The notes: a model not told the origin generated them from the letters alone. 35,072 nt of DNA from Gammaproteobacteria bacterium (GCA_005877965.1 VBNP01000012.1:1-35072); one strand, 5' to 3'; positions 24,868 to 33,349 are shown, counted from the first letter of the stretch. Made by a program: numbers and translations.

Positions 24868-25347
24868 ATGAGCGGCTTTTACGATATTGCGGTGCGTAGC
24901 ATCGACGGCACCGAAGACCTGTTGGGAACGCTGCGCGGCAAGCTAACGCTCGCGGTGAATGTCGCCAGCCGCTGCGGCCTGACGCCGCAGTATGCCGGGC
25001 TCGAGCAGCTGCAGCGCGAGCTGCGGGAGGAGAACTTTACCGTGGTGGGTTTCCCCTGCAACCAGTTCGCCGCGCAGGAACCCGGCAGCGAGGCGGAAAT
25101 CGCCGCCTTCTGCCGCAGCAACTACGACCTGAGCTTCCCGCTGAGCGCGAAGCTCGAGGTGAACGGCCCCGGGCGCCATCCGCTCTACCGCTTCCTCACC
25201 TCTGGGGACGGCGGCATCGCCGGCGACATCAGCTGGAACTTCGAGAAGTTCCTCATCGGCCGCGACGGCCGGGTTCTGAAGCGCTACCCGCCGGAAACCA
25301 AACCCCAGGACAGCGGTCTCATGCAGGACATCGCCGAGGCGCTGTAG
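24868..25347 (+). CDS. Glutathione peroxidase-type thiol peroxidase
   Basis: The 159-residue cytoplasmic protein reduces hydroperoxides using thioredoxin or glutathione. The peroxidatic Cys36 lies in NVASRCGLTPQYAGLE. GFPCNQFAAQEPG supplies the conserved Gln and the family Cys. WNFEKFLIGRDG supplies the Trp-Asn pair. The thioredoxin fold and short length match bacterial glutathione peroxidases; E. coli BtuE belongs here despite its name. The ATG at 24868 has GGGAG upstream. The next gene starts five bases after its stop, so the two form an operon. Confidence 0.93.
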   Translation: MSGFYDIAVRSIDGTEDLLGTLRGKLTLAVNVASRCGLTPQYAGLEQLQRELREENFTVVGFPCNQFAAQEPGSEAEIAAFCRSNYDLSFPLSAKLEVNGPGRHPLYRFLTSGDGGIAGDISWNFEKFLIGRDGRVLKRYPPETKPQDSGLMQDIAEAL

Positions 25348-25352
25348 CGGTC

Positions 25353-26348
25353 ATGCCCGACTTCGACTTCGCCATTCTCGGCGCCGGTGCGATGGGCTCG
25401 ATCGTCGGCGGCCACCTGGCCCGCGCCGGCCACTCGGTCGTGATGCTGGCGCGCGCTGAGCGCGCCCAGCAGCTCGAGCGGCGGGGGCTCACCATCAAGG
25501 GGCTAGTGACGTTCACCGCGCCGGTGGCCACGCTGCGCGAGCCCGCGGCCCTCAAGAGTGCCGGCGCGCTGATCGTCGCCATGAAGACCCCCGCGACCGC
25601 CGAGGCGCTCGCGGCGCTGCGGCATGCGGACTTCGGAGTCACGCTGTCGATTCAGAACGGGCCGCTGAAGAACGAGTTGCTGGCGCAGGCGTTCGGCAAG
25701 GAGCGCGTGCTGGGCGCGCTCGCCGACGCCAGCGGCGAGCTGCTGCCCGATGGGGCCGTGCTGTTCACGCGCAACGTGAACATAATGGTGGGCGAGCTGA
25801 GCGGCGGCGACAGTCCGCGCGCACAACGCCTGGCACGCACGCTCGACGATTCGGGCGTGCGCGCCACCGCCACCTCCGAGATCCTGACACTCGAGTGGTC
25901 GAAGTTCTGCGCCTGGGCGGGATTCATGGCGCTGTCGGTGACCACGCGCGCGGTCACCTGGAAGTATCTGCTGGACCCGGACTGCGCCCTGGTGCTCGCG
26001 CGCCTGGTGCGCGAGATGGGGGTGCTGGCGCACGCACTCGGCATCGGCCTGAGTGACCGCTCGATCCTGCCGGTCGCGAGCATCTGCGCCGGCACCGAGA
26101 CGCAGGCGGTAGCGGCCATCATGAAGGCCGGACGCGAATTTCGGGCGAATGCGCCGGGGCACCGCATGTCCTCGCTCCAGGACCTGGAGGCGGGCCGTTC
26201 GCTCGAAGTGAACGAAACCCTCGGCCACGCGAGCGCCAAGGCCCGCGAGCTCGGCCTCGCGCTGCCCCTGCTCGAAGGCTTTGCGCTGCTGATCGCCGGC
26301 CTTGACCGCGCGCGGCGCGACGCGCTAGCGGCGGGAGCGGCGGCCTAG
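25353..26348 (+). CDS. Ketopantoate reductase-like (ApbA/PanE family) oxidoreductase
   Basis: The 331-residue enzyme has the N-terminal Rossmann motif ILGAGAMGSIVGG (about 8-20), an NADP-binding strand with VVMLARAERAQQL, and the cofactor/substrate region LSIQNGPLKNE. The C-terminal helical domain has EWSKFCAWAGFMAL, holding the conserved Lys. PanE reduces ketopantoate to pantoate on the way to coenzyme A, but many family members act on other 2-oxo acids, so the gene symbol is left open. It follows the glutathione peroxidase gene by five bases. Its TAG shares the CTAG at 26345-26348 with the convergent M3 peptidase gene. Confidence 0.87.
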   Translation: MPDFDFAILGAGAMGSIVGGHLARAGHSVVMLARAERAQQLERRGLTIKGLVTFTAPVATLREPAALKSAGALIVAMKTPATAEALAALRHADFGVTLSIQNGPLKNELLAQAFGKERVLGALADASGELLPDGAVLFTRNVNIMVGELSGGDSPRAQRLARTLDDSGVRATATSEILTLEWSKFCAWAGFMALSVTTRAVTWKYLLDPDCALVLARLVREMGVLAHALGIGLSDRSILPVASICAGTETQAVAAIMKAGREFRANAPGHRMSSLQDLEAGRSLEVNETLGHASAKARELGLALPLLEGFALLIAGLDRARRDALAAGAAA

Positions 26349-28510
26349 GATCCGCCCGCGAGCCCGCGATACTCGAGCAACGGGGCGATCTCGGGCGCGC
26401 GCCCGTAGAAGTTGCGAAACAGCACTTGCGGGTCCTCGCTGCGGCCGCGCGACAGCACCCGGGTGCGCAGGTAGTCGCCGTTGGCGCGCGTAAGTCCCCC
26501 GTGGGTGTGAAACCACTGCCCGGTGTCACGCGCCAACACCTCGCTCCACAGGTAGGCGTAGTAGCCGGCCGAATAACCGCTCTCGAAAATGTGCGAGAAG
26601 TACGTCGAGTGATAGCGCGGCGGCACCGGGGAGTAGTCGAGGCCGCTGTCCTTGAGCGCAGCCTGCTCGAACGCCGGCACCTCGGCCGCGCCGGGCGCCT
26701 GGGCGGGGCTGATCTGGTGCCAGGCCTGATCGAGCAGCGCTGCGGCGAGGTATTCGGTGGTGGCATAGCCCTGGTTGAACTTCTGCGACGCCAGCACCTT
26801 GTCGAGGAGCTCGGGCGGCATCGGCTCGCCGCTCTGGTAGTGGCGGGCGTAATGCGCCACCACGCTCGGCTCGCGCGCCCACATCTCGTTGTACTGCGAG
26901 GGGTACTCGACGAAGTCGCGCGGCACCGCCGTGCCGGCGAGCTTCGGGTAGCGCACGCTCGACAGCATGCCGTGCAACGCGTGACCGAACTCGTGGTACA
27001 TCGTCGTGACTTCATCGAAAGTGAGCAGCGCCGGCTGGCCGGCCTGGGGCTTGGCGATGTTCAGGTGATTGGCCACCACCGGCTTGTGATGCAGCAACTG
27101 CGACTGCGACACGTAGGCGGCCATCCACGCCCCGCCCTGCTTGTTGTCGCGTGCGAAGTAGTCGGCCAGGAACAACGCGAGCGGCCGGCCGTCGGCGTCG
27201 AATACCTCGAACACCCGCACATCCGGCTGGTAGACGGGCAGGTCCCGGTGCTCCTTGAAACTGAGGCCATAGAGCTCGTGCGCGGCGTAGAACACACCAT
27301 CCAGCAGCACGTGATCGAGCTCGAAGTACGGCGCGACGCGCGCCTGATCGAAATCGTAGCGTGCCTTGCGCACCTGCTGCGCATAGAAGGACCAGTCCCA
27401 GGGCTGCAGCGCGAAAGAGGGCGTGCCGCTCGCCCGCGCCTGCGCGTCGATCAGCTTCTGGATCTCGGCGGCTTCCGCGCGGGCGCGCGCCAGCGCCGCC
27501 GGGGCCACCTGGCTGATCATGTCGCGCACCGCTTGCGGATTGCCGGCCGACTCGTCCTCGAGCTGATAGGCGGCGTGGTTCGCATAGCCCAGCAGAGCCG
27601 CACGCTCGGCGCGCAGCTTGACCAGCCGCGCGATCACCACGGTGTTGTCCGTCGCTCCGCCCAATCCCCTGCCGATCGATGTCTTGTAGATGCGTTCGCG
27701 CAGCGCGCGATTCGTGAGCTGCGCCAGCGCCGGCTGGTTGGTGGTGTTCTGCAGTGTGATGAGCCACTTGCCGGTGAGACCGCGGGCCGCCGCCGCTTGC
27801 GCCGCCGCGCCGATCTGCTCCGGCGACAGACCCTCGAGGTCCTTGAGGTCGTCGACGGCCACCGCGCCAGCGGCGGTCGCTTTGAGCACGTTGTGCTTGA
27901 AGCGCGTCGTAAGAGAGGAGATCTCGGTGTTGAGGGCGCGCAGGCGCGTCTGCTCGGCCGCCGTCAGCCGGGCGCCGGCGCGTACGAACTCGGTGTGGTA
28001 GCGCCTGAGCAGTTGCAGCGACTCCGGATCAAGGTGCAGGCTCGAGCGCTTTTCGTACAGCGCCTCGACGCGCGCCCACAGCGCCGGATCGAGATGGATC
28101 GCGTCCTCCTGCGCGGTGAGCTTCGGGGCCATCTCGGTGTCGATCTCCTGCATCTGCGGGTTGGTGTTGCTGGCATTGAGCCGCCCGAAGACCGTGTCGA
28201 CCCGGTTCAGCAGCTGCCCGGCGCGCTCGAGTGCAACGATGGTGTTGTCGAACGTGGCCGGCTGCGGGTTGTGAGCGATGCGGGCCACCTCGGTGAGCTG
28301 CTGGCGCATGCCCGCCTGGAACGCCGGCAGGTAATCGGCGTCGCGGATGCGGTCAAAGGGTGGCAGCTCGAAGGGGAGCGTGCTCGGCTGCATGAACGGG
28401 TTGTCGGCCATGGCGGAAGTCCTTGCAGTCTTTTGTCCGGAGCTATCCCGGGCGGCGAGGGCGGACGCTGAGAAGCTGGCGGCGAGAATCGTCAGATACA
28501 CGAGTCTCAT
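26345..28510 (-). CDS. M3-family zinc metallopeptidase (Dcp-like), probably exported
   Basis: The 721-residue enzyme is a peptidyl-dipeptidase/oligopeptidase of the M3 family. The zinc site is MYHEFGHALHG with His506, Glu507 and His510; a third ligand Glu lies in FVEYPSQYNEMW. The family C-terminal block with GLDYSPVPPRYHSTYFSHIF is present. The start at 28510 gives a signal peptide (MRLVYLTILAASFSASALAA), which would place the enzyme in the periplasm. An internal ATG at MADNPFMQP would give a cytoplasmic form nearer to E. coli Dcp in length (about 681). The reading of the signal peptide as real is likely but not certain. Confidence 0.92.
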   Translation of the reverse strand: MRLVYLTILAASFSASALAARDSSGQKTARTSAMADNPFMQPSTLPFELPPFDRIRDADYLPAFQAGMRQQLTEVARIAHNPQPATFDNTIVALERAGQLLNRVDTVFGRLNASNTNPQMQEIDTEMAPKLTAQEDAIHLDPALWARVEALYEKRSSLHLDPESLQLLRRYHTEFVRAGARLTAAEQTRLRALNTEISSLTTRFKHNVLKATAAGAVAVDDLKDLEGLSPEQIGAAAQAAAARGLTGKWLITLQNTTNQPALAQLTNRALRERIYKTSIGRGLGGATDNTVVIARLVKLRAERAALLGYANHAAYQLEDESAGNPQAVRDMISQVAPAALARARAEAAEIQKLIDAQARASGTPSFALQPWDWSFYAQQVRKARYDFDQARVAPYFELDHVLLDGVFYAAHELYGLSFKEHRDLPVYQPDVRVFEVFDADGRPLALFLADYFARDNKQGGAWMAAYVSQSQLLHHKPVVANHLNIAKPQAGQPALLTFDEVTTMYHEFGHALHGMLSSVRYPKLAGTAVPRDFVEYPSQYNEMWAREPSVVAHYARHYQSGEPMPPELLDKVLASQKFNQGYATTEYLAAALLDQAWHQISPAQAPGAAEVPAFEQAALKDSGLDYSPVPPRYHSTYFSHIFESGYSAGYYAYLWSEVLARDTGQWFHTHGGLTRANGDYLRTRVLSRGRSEDPQVLFRNFYGRAPEIAPLLEYRGLAGGS

Positions 28511-28660
28511 GGTGAGCCCTTAGGTTTGGGCCCGCGGGACCCCCTGGGTAGGCCGCGGGAAGGGCGCAATGGTATCCTTCGCGCCCCTTCGATGCGCGCT
28601 CGTCTGGCTACGCGCCTTTCCGGCGCGACCTTGTGCGTGCCCGTTTCACACAGGAACCGT

Positions 28661-29143
28661 ATGAGCATCACGCAGGACCAGGTCGTCAGCATCCACTACA
28701 CGCTGAAGGATGACGCGGGCGAGATCCTCGACAGCTCCCCTGAGGGCAAGCCGCTCGCCTACCTGCACGGCCATGGCAATCTCATACCGGGTCTCGAGCG
28801 CGAGCTCACGGGCAAGCGCGCCGGCGACAAGCTGCAGGTAACCGTCTCGCCGGCCGATGGCTACGGCGAGTACGACCAAGCTCTCGTGCAGCGCGTGCCG
28901 CGGCGCACCCTCAAGGGCCTCGCGAACCTCACGGTGGGCATGCGCCTGCAGGCGCAAACCGGGCACGCCGCGCGTGCAGTGACCGTCACCCAGATCGCCG
29001 GCGACCTGGTGACCCTCGATGGCAATCATCCGCTCGCCGGCAAGAACCTGCATTTTCAGGTCGAGGTTGCCGAGGTGCGCGCAGCCACCGACGCCGAGCT
29101 CTCGCACGGGCACGTGCATGGCCCCGGCGGCCACCATCATTGA
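28661..29143 (+). CDS. slyD: FKBP-type peptidyl-prolyl isomerase SlyD
   Basis: The 160-residue protein has the SlyD layout. An FKBP half has VSIHYTLKDDAGEILDSSPE and LIPGLERELTGKRAGDKLQV. An inserted IF chaperone domain lies at about 70-120 (YGEYDQALVQRVPRRTL). A His-rich tail (LSHGHVHGPGGHHH) can bind nickel. SlyD speeds proline isomerisation in folding and supplies nickel to hydrogenase maturation in some species. The ATG at 28661 has CAGGAA upstream. Its stop overlaps the end of the convergent gene by seven bases. Confidence 0.93.
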   Translation: MSITQDQVVSIHYTLKDDAGEILDSSPEGKPLAYLHGHGNLIPGLERELTGKRAGDKLQVTVSPADGYGEYDQALVQRVPRRTLKGLANLTVGMRLQAQTGHAARAVTVTQIAGDLVTLDGNHPLAGKNLHFQVEVAEVRAATDAELSHGHVHGPGGHHH

Positions 29144-29985
29144 GAGTCCCGCCGCCCGCCGCCGGCCTCCTCTGCAGCCGCCAGGCGCGCGAACACGGCC
29201 TGCATGGCGTCGACGCGCCCGAGGTACGCGCGCGGATCCTGATCCCCGCAGCGCTGCGTGTCGGTGAAGCGAAATCCCTGGCGCACGTACGTCGTGCCAG
29301 CACCGGCGCCGCACAGATGCACGGCCGCAGCCAGGTGGTGCTGCTGTGCGGGCGTGGCGCGGGTGACACGCAAGCGCCCGAGGATGGCGCTGACCTTCAG
29401 ATCGAGGTACGCCGAAGTGAGCTCCACCGCATCGCTTGGCACCACACGCCAGTACAGCGCGTTGAACCAGCATGCGCGCCAGTCATTCCAGGCACCCTCG
29501 CGGACCAGCACATGACCGTGGATACAATAATGCCGCGCCTCGGCAAACGTGCCGTCGGTGATCTGATACATGCCCACGGCGCTGGATGCCGGCCGGTACA
29601 GCTCGAAGGGCTTGAGCGCCCATGACCAGCGCCAGTAGGTGCGCACGAGCGGATTGCCCGACCCCTCCACCTGCGCGAGCGCGGCCAGCAGCTCCGGCGT
29701 GATGGTGCCGGTTGCGTAGCGGCGGAAGATGGGTGAGTACTCACGCCAGGTTTCCGGCGGAGTCTTGTACAGCGTGCCGCTCACCGGAAAGAACAACTCC
29801 GTGGGCTTGCGCACAACCTGGTAGATGCCGTTCACCCCGAGCGCCACGATTGCAACGACCAGCACGCCGATCGAGACGCGCGCGGCCGGCGATGCCCGCC
29901 GCCAGCGCCGCAGCCCGCGCCGCAGCCAGCGCCGCAGCAGCGCCGGCGCCCGCCACAGCCGCCGGCGCCGCGACCGCCGCGCCAT
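29137..29985 (-). CDS. Membrane-anchored lytic-transglycosylase-like (SLT) protein
   Basis: The 282-residue protein has a strongly basic Arg-rich N-terminus of about 35 residues. One membrane helix (VSIGVLVVAIVALGVNGIY) follows, then a periplasmic domain. That domain carries the SLT-type motifs: Glu in LAALAQVEGSGNP as candidate catalytic residue, RPASSAVGMYQITDGTF in place of the GLMQI region, then a Trp/Tyr-rich core and two Cys. Such enzymes cut peptidoglycan to insert or turn over wall. The ATG at 29985 has GAGGG nine bases upstream; a GTG is immediately before it. Several motif details differ from classical SLT enzymes, so activity is likely but not assured. Confidence 0.7.
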   Translation of the reverse strand: MARRSRRRRLWRAPALLRRWLRRGLRRWRRASPAARVSIGVLVVAIVALGVNGIYQVVRKPTELFFPVSGTLYKTPPETWREYSPIFRRYATGTITPELLAALAQVEGSGNPLVRTYWRWSWALKPFELYRPASSAVGMYQITDGTFAEARHYCIHGHVLVREGAWNDWRACWFNALYWRVVPSDAVELTSAYLDLKVSAILGRLRVTRATPAQQHHLAAAVHLCGAGAGTTYVRQGFRFTDTQRCGDQDPRAYLGRVDAMQAVFARLAAAEEAGGGRRDSQ

Positions 29986-30067
29986 CACCTAAGCCCTCGG
30001 TGCATGAGCGGGCGGCAGTGCACTAACATGCGCCGCAGGGGCGGCGTGCAAAGAGCGGGGGTCGGAC

Positions 30068-30727
30068 GTGTCGCGTGATGCAGTGGAAGTCGAAACCGGC
30101 CGCGATCCGGCGGCCGCCGTGATCTGGCTCCACGGCCTGGGGGCGGACGGCCACGACTTCGAGCCCCTCGTGCCCGAGCTCGTGCGCCCGGGAGAGCGGG
30201 CGCTGCGCTTCGTGTTTCCGCACGCGCCGATCCGGCCCGTGACACTCAACGGCGGAATTGAGATGCGCGCCTGGTACGACATCACCGCGCTCGATCGGCA
30301 CGGGCCTGTGGACGAAAAGGGGATTCGCACCTCACAGGCGACGGTGCAGGCGCTGATCCGCCGTGAGAACGCGCGCGGCATCGGCAGCGAGCGTATCGTA
30401 CTGGCGGGATTCTCCCAGGGCGGCGCCCTGGCGCTGTTCGCCGGAGCGCGCTATCCAGACAAGCTCGCCGGCATCATGGGACTGTCGTGCTACCTGCTGC
30501 TCGCTGCGCGCCTCGCCGCCGAGCGCGCGGCGGCCAATCAGGCGACGCCGGTGTTCCTCGCCCACGGCACGCAGGACCCGGTGATCGCCCCGGCTCTCGG
30601 GGAGCAGGCCCGCCGCCAACTGGAAGCGGCCGGTTATGCGGTGGAATGGCACGCGTACAGCATGCCCCACTCCCTCTGTCCCCAGGAGGTCGCCGACATC
30701 GCCGCGTGGTTACGTCGCGTGCTGTGA
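30068..30727 (+). CDS. Carboxylesterase/acyl-protein thioesterase-type alpha/beta hydrolase
   Basis: The 219-residue cytoplasmic hydrolase matches the phospholipase/carboxylesterase (abhydrolase_2) family. The oxyanion motif is WLHGLGADGHDF. The nucleophile Ser116 lies in LAGFSQGG. The acid Asp170 lies in LAHGTQDPVI and the base His201 in YSMPHSLCP. Members cut short carboxylic esters, and some remove fatty acids from proteins; the real substrate is unknown. The start is a GTG at 30068 with a G-rich site upstream. It appears to be a single-gene unit. Confidence 0.92.
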   Translation: MSRDAVEVETGRDPAAAVIWLHGLGADGHDFEPLVPELVRPGERALRFVFPHAPIRPVTLNGGIEMRAWYDITALDRHGPVDEKGIRTSQATVQALIRRENARGIGSERIVLAGFSQGGALALFAGARYPDKLAGIMGLSCYLLLAARLAAERAAANQATPVFLAHGTQDPVIAPALGEQARRQLEAAGYAVEWHAYSMPHSLCPQEVADIAAWLRRVL

Positions 30728-30744
30728 GCGCGCACCACGCTCAT

Positions 30745-30763
30745 CCTGAGCCGCCAGCTCAGG
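30745..30763. terminator. Hairpin between convergent genes
   Basis: CCTGAGC at 30745-30751 pairs perfectly with GCTCAGG at 30757-30763 around CGCCA. It lies 17 bases after the esterase stop and overlaps the stop of the minus-strand gene, so it could end both transcripts. No T-run is present. Confidence 0.4.
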
Positions 30764-31973
30764 GGTGCGCTTCCCGCTGAGCGTCCTTCCCTGCATCCGA
30801 CGTGTGGGCTTTGCCCTTGTCAGGGTGCGCAGGGGCTGCCTTGGCCGCCGCGGTCTTCGAGGCAGCTGCCTGGGGCACCGGCGGCTTGGGCGCTGGCGTC
30901 CTGGTGACCGGCGTTGCGGCTGCCGCGGCCTTCGCGGGCGCGCTCTGCACCGAGCGCGCGGGGAGCGCGCGCGCTTCGCGTTCGCGCTCTTCGCGTTGTG
31001 GCCTCGCCTCGGGCCGCGCGCTGCCGGCCATGGAACCGGCGTGCACAGGCTGCGGCTCGCGCGCCAGCATCGGCTGTGGGTGTGCCTCGGCCACGGCCCC
31101 GTGGGCCTGAGGGGGCGGCGACACCGGGGACGCATGCGCGGACACGTACGGCATCACCGCTCGCGTGGACAGGGGTTGCGGCGCCCGTGCCTGCACCAGG
31201 GCCGGACGCGCCGCGGCCAGATGCGGCGCGGCGGGAACCGAGGAGCTGAAGGCCCGGCCGTTCGCCGTGGCGGCAGGCGGCGCCACGATGGTGACATTGG
31301 TGATGTTGGTGACGTTGGTATTATGGATGTTGGTGACGTTGGTATTGTGGATGCTGGTGACATTGGTGGTCACGCGCATACCCACCGCTACCACCGGCGG
31401 CGCACTGGTCACCACCGCGGGCGCGGTGCCCACGGGAGCTGGAATGATGATGCCGCGACGCGAGCCCGGCGGGGCTGGCACGAAGCAGCCCTCCGGACTA
31501 ATCGGGCGCGGACCGGGGATGACACCCACCGCGGCAGGCTCGACCGCCAGAACCAGTTCTGGCCGAGGCGGCACGAAGACGACACCGGGCGCGGACCAGT
31601 ACCCGCTGATGAAGATCACGGCACCGCCGCGGTGTTCGTAGTACGGATGCACCCAGACATACTGCGCCCGCGGTGGCGCCATCCAGTGACCGTGTGCCCA
31701 CACCCAGTTGCCCTGCCACACCCAATAGCCCCCTACCCAGACTGCATAGGGGAACGGCGGCGGCGGCGGGGCCTCCACCAGCATCGGGGGCGGCGCCCAG
31801 CCCACGGCAATCGGCGCGGGCTCCGACAACGCGGGCTCCTCGTACACACTGACGACGACAGGGGGCGAGGCGGCTTCCTCAGCCACCGGGGCCGGCTGGA
31901 TCACTTCACGCGGGGGCGCCTGGATCACGCACCCACCCACCAGCAGCACCAGGGAAAACAGGGCAATACGCAT
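30759..31973 (-). CDS. WXXGXW-repeat lipoprotein with NTNVTN-type repeats
   Basis: The 404-residue product has a lipoprotein signal (MRIALFSLVLLVGGCVIQ, Cys at 15). A Pro/Val-rich segment follows, then a block of WXXGXW-type motifs (WVGGYWVWQGNWVWAHGHW, then FISGYWSAP) at about 80-135. Such repeats occur in BcpO-related envelope proteins of unknown job. At about 195-230 comes an unusual Asn/Thr/Val run made of 8-residue units (NVTNIHNT). The last 170 residues are Ala/Pro/Arg/Gln-rich, low complexity and probably disordered. The ATG at 31973 has GGAGGG seven bases upstream. The upstream neighbour on the same strand is a related protein, separated by a terminator. Confidence 0.8.
   Translation of the reverse strand: MRIALFSLVLLVGGCVIQAPPREVIQPAPVAEEAASPPVVVSVYEEPALSEPAPIAVGWAPPPMLVEAPPPPPFPYAVWVGGYWVWQGNWVWAHGHWMAPPRAQYVWVHPYYEHRGGAVIFISGYWSAPGVVFVPPRPELVLAVEPAAVGVIPGPRPISPEGCFVPAPPGSRRGIIIPAPVGTAPAVVTSAPPVVAVGMRVTTNVTSIHNTNVTNIHNTNVTNITNVTIVAPPAATANGRAFSSSVPAAPHLAAARPALVQARAPQPLSTRAVMPYVSAHASPVSPPPQAHGAVAEAHPQPMLAREPQPVHAGSMAGSARPEARPQREEREREARALPARSVQSAPAKAAAAATPVTRTPAPKPPVPQAAASKTAAAKAAPAHPDKGKAHTSDAGKDAQREAHP
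31302..31373 (-). repeat. Three 24-base tandem repeats coding for TNVTNIHN-type units
   Basis: Units start at 31302, 31326 and 31350. The first two differ at one base; the third is more diverged. They lie in frame in the WXXGXW lipoprotein gene, so copy number can change without breaking the frame. Confidence 0.75.
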
Positions 31974-32064
31974 AGACCAACCCTCCACAGACCGATCGCC
32001 GCTTACATATGCTTGGAACGGACAATGGCAGGATCCGCTGCCGAATTCCGTCGACTGACTCCGG

Positions 32065-32082
32065 AAAACCCGCGCTTGCGGG
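32065..32082 (-). terminator. Rho-independent-type terminator after the upstream WXXGXW gene
   Basis: On the minus strand CCCGC, AAGC, GCGGG and TTTT follow one another: a five-base-pair GC stem, a four-base loop and a short T-run. TCCGG/CCGGA can extend the base. It is about 75 bases past the stop at 32156 and before the next minus-strand gene. Confidence 0.6.
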
Positions 32083-32094
32083 CACCGGATACGG

Positions 32095-32120
32095 CGAGGC
32101 CGCCTGTGCAGGCGGCCTCG
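32095..32120 (-). terminator. Ten-base-pair GC hairpin next to the terminator
   Basis: CGAGGCCGCC at 32095-32104 pairs perfectly with GGCGGCCTCG at 32111-32120 around a six-base loop. It lies between the gene end at 32156 and the T-tailed hairpin at 32065-32082, and may strengthen termination or block 3' decay. Confidence 0.45.
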
Positions 32121-32155
32121 ATACCTCCGTGTGGGGCCCCGGACGAGCGTGCGGG

Positions 32156-33349
32156 CTACTGGCCGCGACCGCGCTCCTCCTGGCGTTCGCTTCCGGGGCG
32201 CGGACCTGCCTGGCGCTCGCGGGCGGGGCCCTGATGCGCGGGCGCGCCGCCGGGCTGCGCCGGCGCACGACCCTGCGGATAGCCGGGCGCTGCGCGCGGG
32301 GCCGCCTCAGGTCCCGCGCGCCCGGCACCCGGGTACGGGCCGCCGCGCGGGGGCTGCGCTGCGGCGCTGCCACGCTCGTGGGCCTGTTGATTCATCATGG
32401 GCCGCTCCGTCGGGCCACCGCCGCGGTTGCTCATCGCCGGGCGCTGCGCCTGTGGCGGCCGGTCCGTCTGCGGGCCGGCGACGCGGTTAGCCATCGCCGG
32501 GCGCTGCGCCTGTGGCGGCCGGTCCGTCTGCGGGCCGGCGGCCCGGTTACCCATCGCCGGACGCTGCGCCTGCTGCGGCCGATCGCTGCGGTTCGCTGCG
32601 ACCGGCGCACGGCCTGCTGGGCGCGCCGGGGCCGCGCCGCGCGCGGCGACCACGCCGTGTCCGGAAAACACCGCTGGCTTTTGGGTGGCGGCGATCGGCG
32701 GCCGGCCGCCGTTCACCGATGCGCGCAGCGAGTTGTCGCCCCGCGCCTTCTGTTCGTGCTCCCGCTGCCCGGGAGTAAATCCGACGTGGTGATCGCGTTC
32801 CGCCGCGAGCTGTGCTGCATTGGGGCGCGCCGCCACGCCACCGCTGCCACCGTTGAAGCTGACCCGATTGACGGTGACGTTGTTGACGACCGTGCGGTTG
32901 TAGACGTTGGTAATGTTGGTGTTACTGATGTTGGTCACAGAGCGGTTGTAGTAGAATTGGTTGCCGCGCCAGCGTCCGCCCTCATAGCCCTCGCCGCCAT
33001 AGCCGAAGCCGTAGTTGACACCGCCGTAGAAGCCAACGTGCGGGCCCCAGTAGCCGCCGCGCCAGATATAGACGCCGCTCTCCCATCCCCAGTATCCGGG
33101 CGTCCATAACAGGCCCACGCTTGGGGCGAGCGCCCAGGTTCCGGGCACCCAGTAGTAGTCCTCGTCACCCCACGCCCAGTAGCCGGGGATCCAGATGTAG
33201 CCGGCCGCCGGACACGGTGGCTGAACATAGACAGGGAGCTCGGGCGGCGCGATGTTGACCGACACGCCGACAAACACGGCTGCATCCGACACCACCGGAA
33301 GCGCCGCGAGCGACAGGGCCGCAATGAGAGCGCGGATCAGGTTGCGCAT
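32156..33349 (-). CDS. YXWXPGYW-repeat exported protein with Asn-rich run and 20-residue repeats
   Basis: The 397-residue product has a signal peptide (MRNLIRALIAALSLAALPVV, cut near SDAA). A block of aromatic repeats follows (YIWIPGYWAWGD, YYWVPGTWA, LLWTPGYWGW, YIWRGGYWGP) at about 50-105, then a Gly/Tyr stretch. An Asn/Thr/Val run (SVTNISNTNITNVYNRTVVN) at about 137-165 resembles the run in the neighbouring lipoprotein. The rest is low complexity and includes three near-identical 20-residue units (DRPPQAQRPAM...). The ATG at 33349 has AAGGAG eight bases upstream. Proteins of this type are exported and otherwise uncharacterised. The two neighbours share layout and look like paralogues. Confidence 0.8.
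   Translation of the reverse strand: MRNLIRALIAALSLAALPVVSDAAVFVGVSVNIAPPELPVYVQPPCPAAGYIWIPGYWAWGDEDYYWVPGTWALAPSVGLLWTPGYWGWESGVYIWRGGYWGPHVGFYGGVNYGFGYGGEGYEGGRWRGNQFYYNRSVTNISNTNITNVYNRTVVNNVTVNRVSFNGGSGGVAARPNAAQLAAERDHHVGFTPGQREHEQKARGDNSLRASVNGGRPPIAATQKPAVFSGHGVVAARGAAPARPAGRAPVAANRSDRPQQAQRPAMGNRAAGPQTDRPPQAQRPAMANRVAGPQTDRPPQAQRPAMSNRGGGPTERPMMNQQAHERGSAAAQPPRGGPYPGAGRAGPEAAPRAAPGYPQGRAPAQPGGAPAHQGPARERQAGPRPGSERQEERGRGQ
32421..32600 (-). repeat. Three 60-base tandem repeats inside the YXWXPGYW-repeat gene
   Basis: The sequence repeats with a period of exactly 60 bases from about 32421 to 32600. Units one and two are nearly identical; the third is more diverged. Each codes for a 20-residue Pro/Gln/Arg-rich unit. 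The period is a multiple of three, so the frame survives copy number change. Confidence 0.8.

Noticed and set aside
24868-25347. Glutathione peroxidase as a B12 transport gene (its E. coli relative is called btuE)
   Set aside because: It is about 18 kb from the B12 operon and the family is a peroxidase; the name btuE is historical.
26426-28471. Plus-strand open frame of 681 codons
   Set aside because: It is antisense to the M3 peptidase gene, whose HEFGH site and family motifs are clear. The translation is Arg/Gly/Leu-rich with no domain, as expected of a high-GC shadow.
31302-31373. Short regular repeats as a possible CRISPR array
   Set aside because: The units are contiguous with no spacers, code in frame for an Asn/Thr/Val run, and no cas gene is near.
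30765-32234. Plus-strand open frame of 489 codons
   Set aside because: It is antisense to the WXXGXW lipoprotein gene and crosses its promoter; its Arg/Gly/His composition is typical of a shadow frame.
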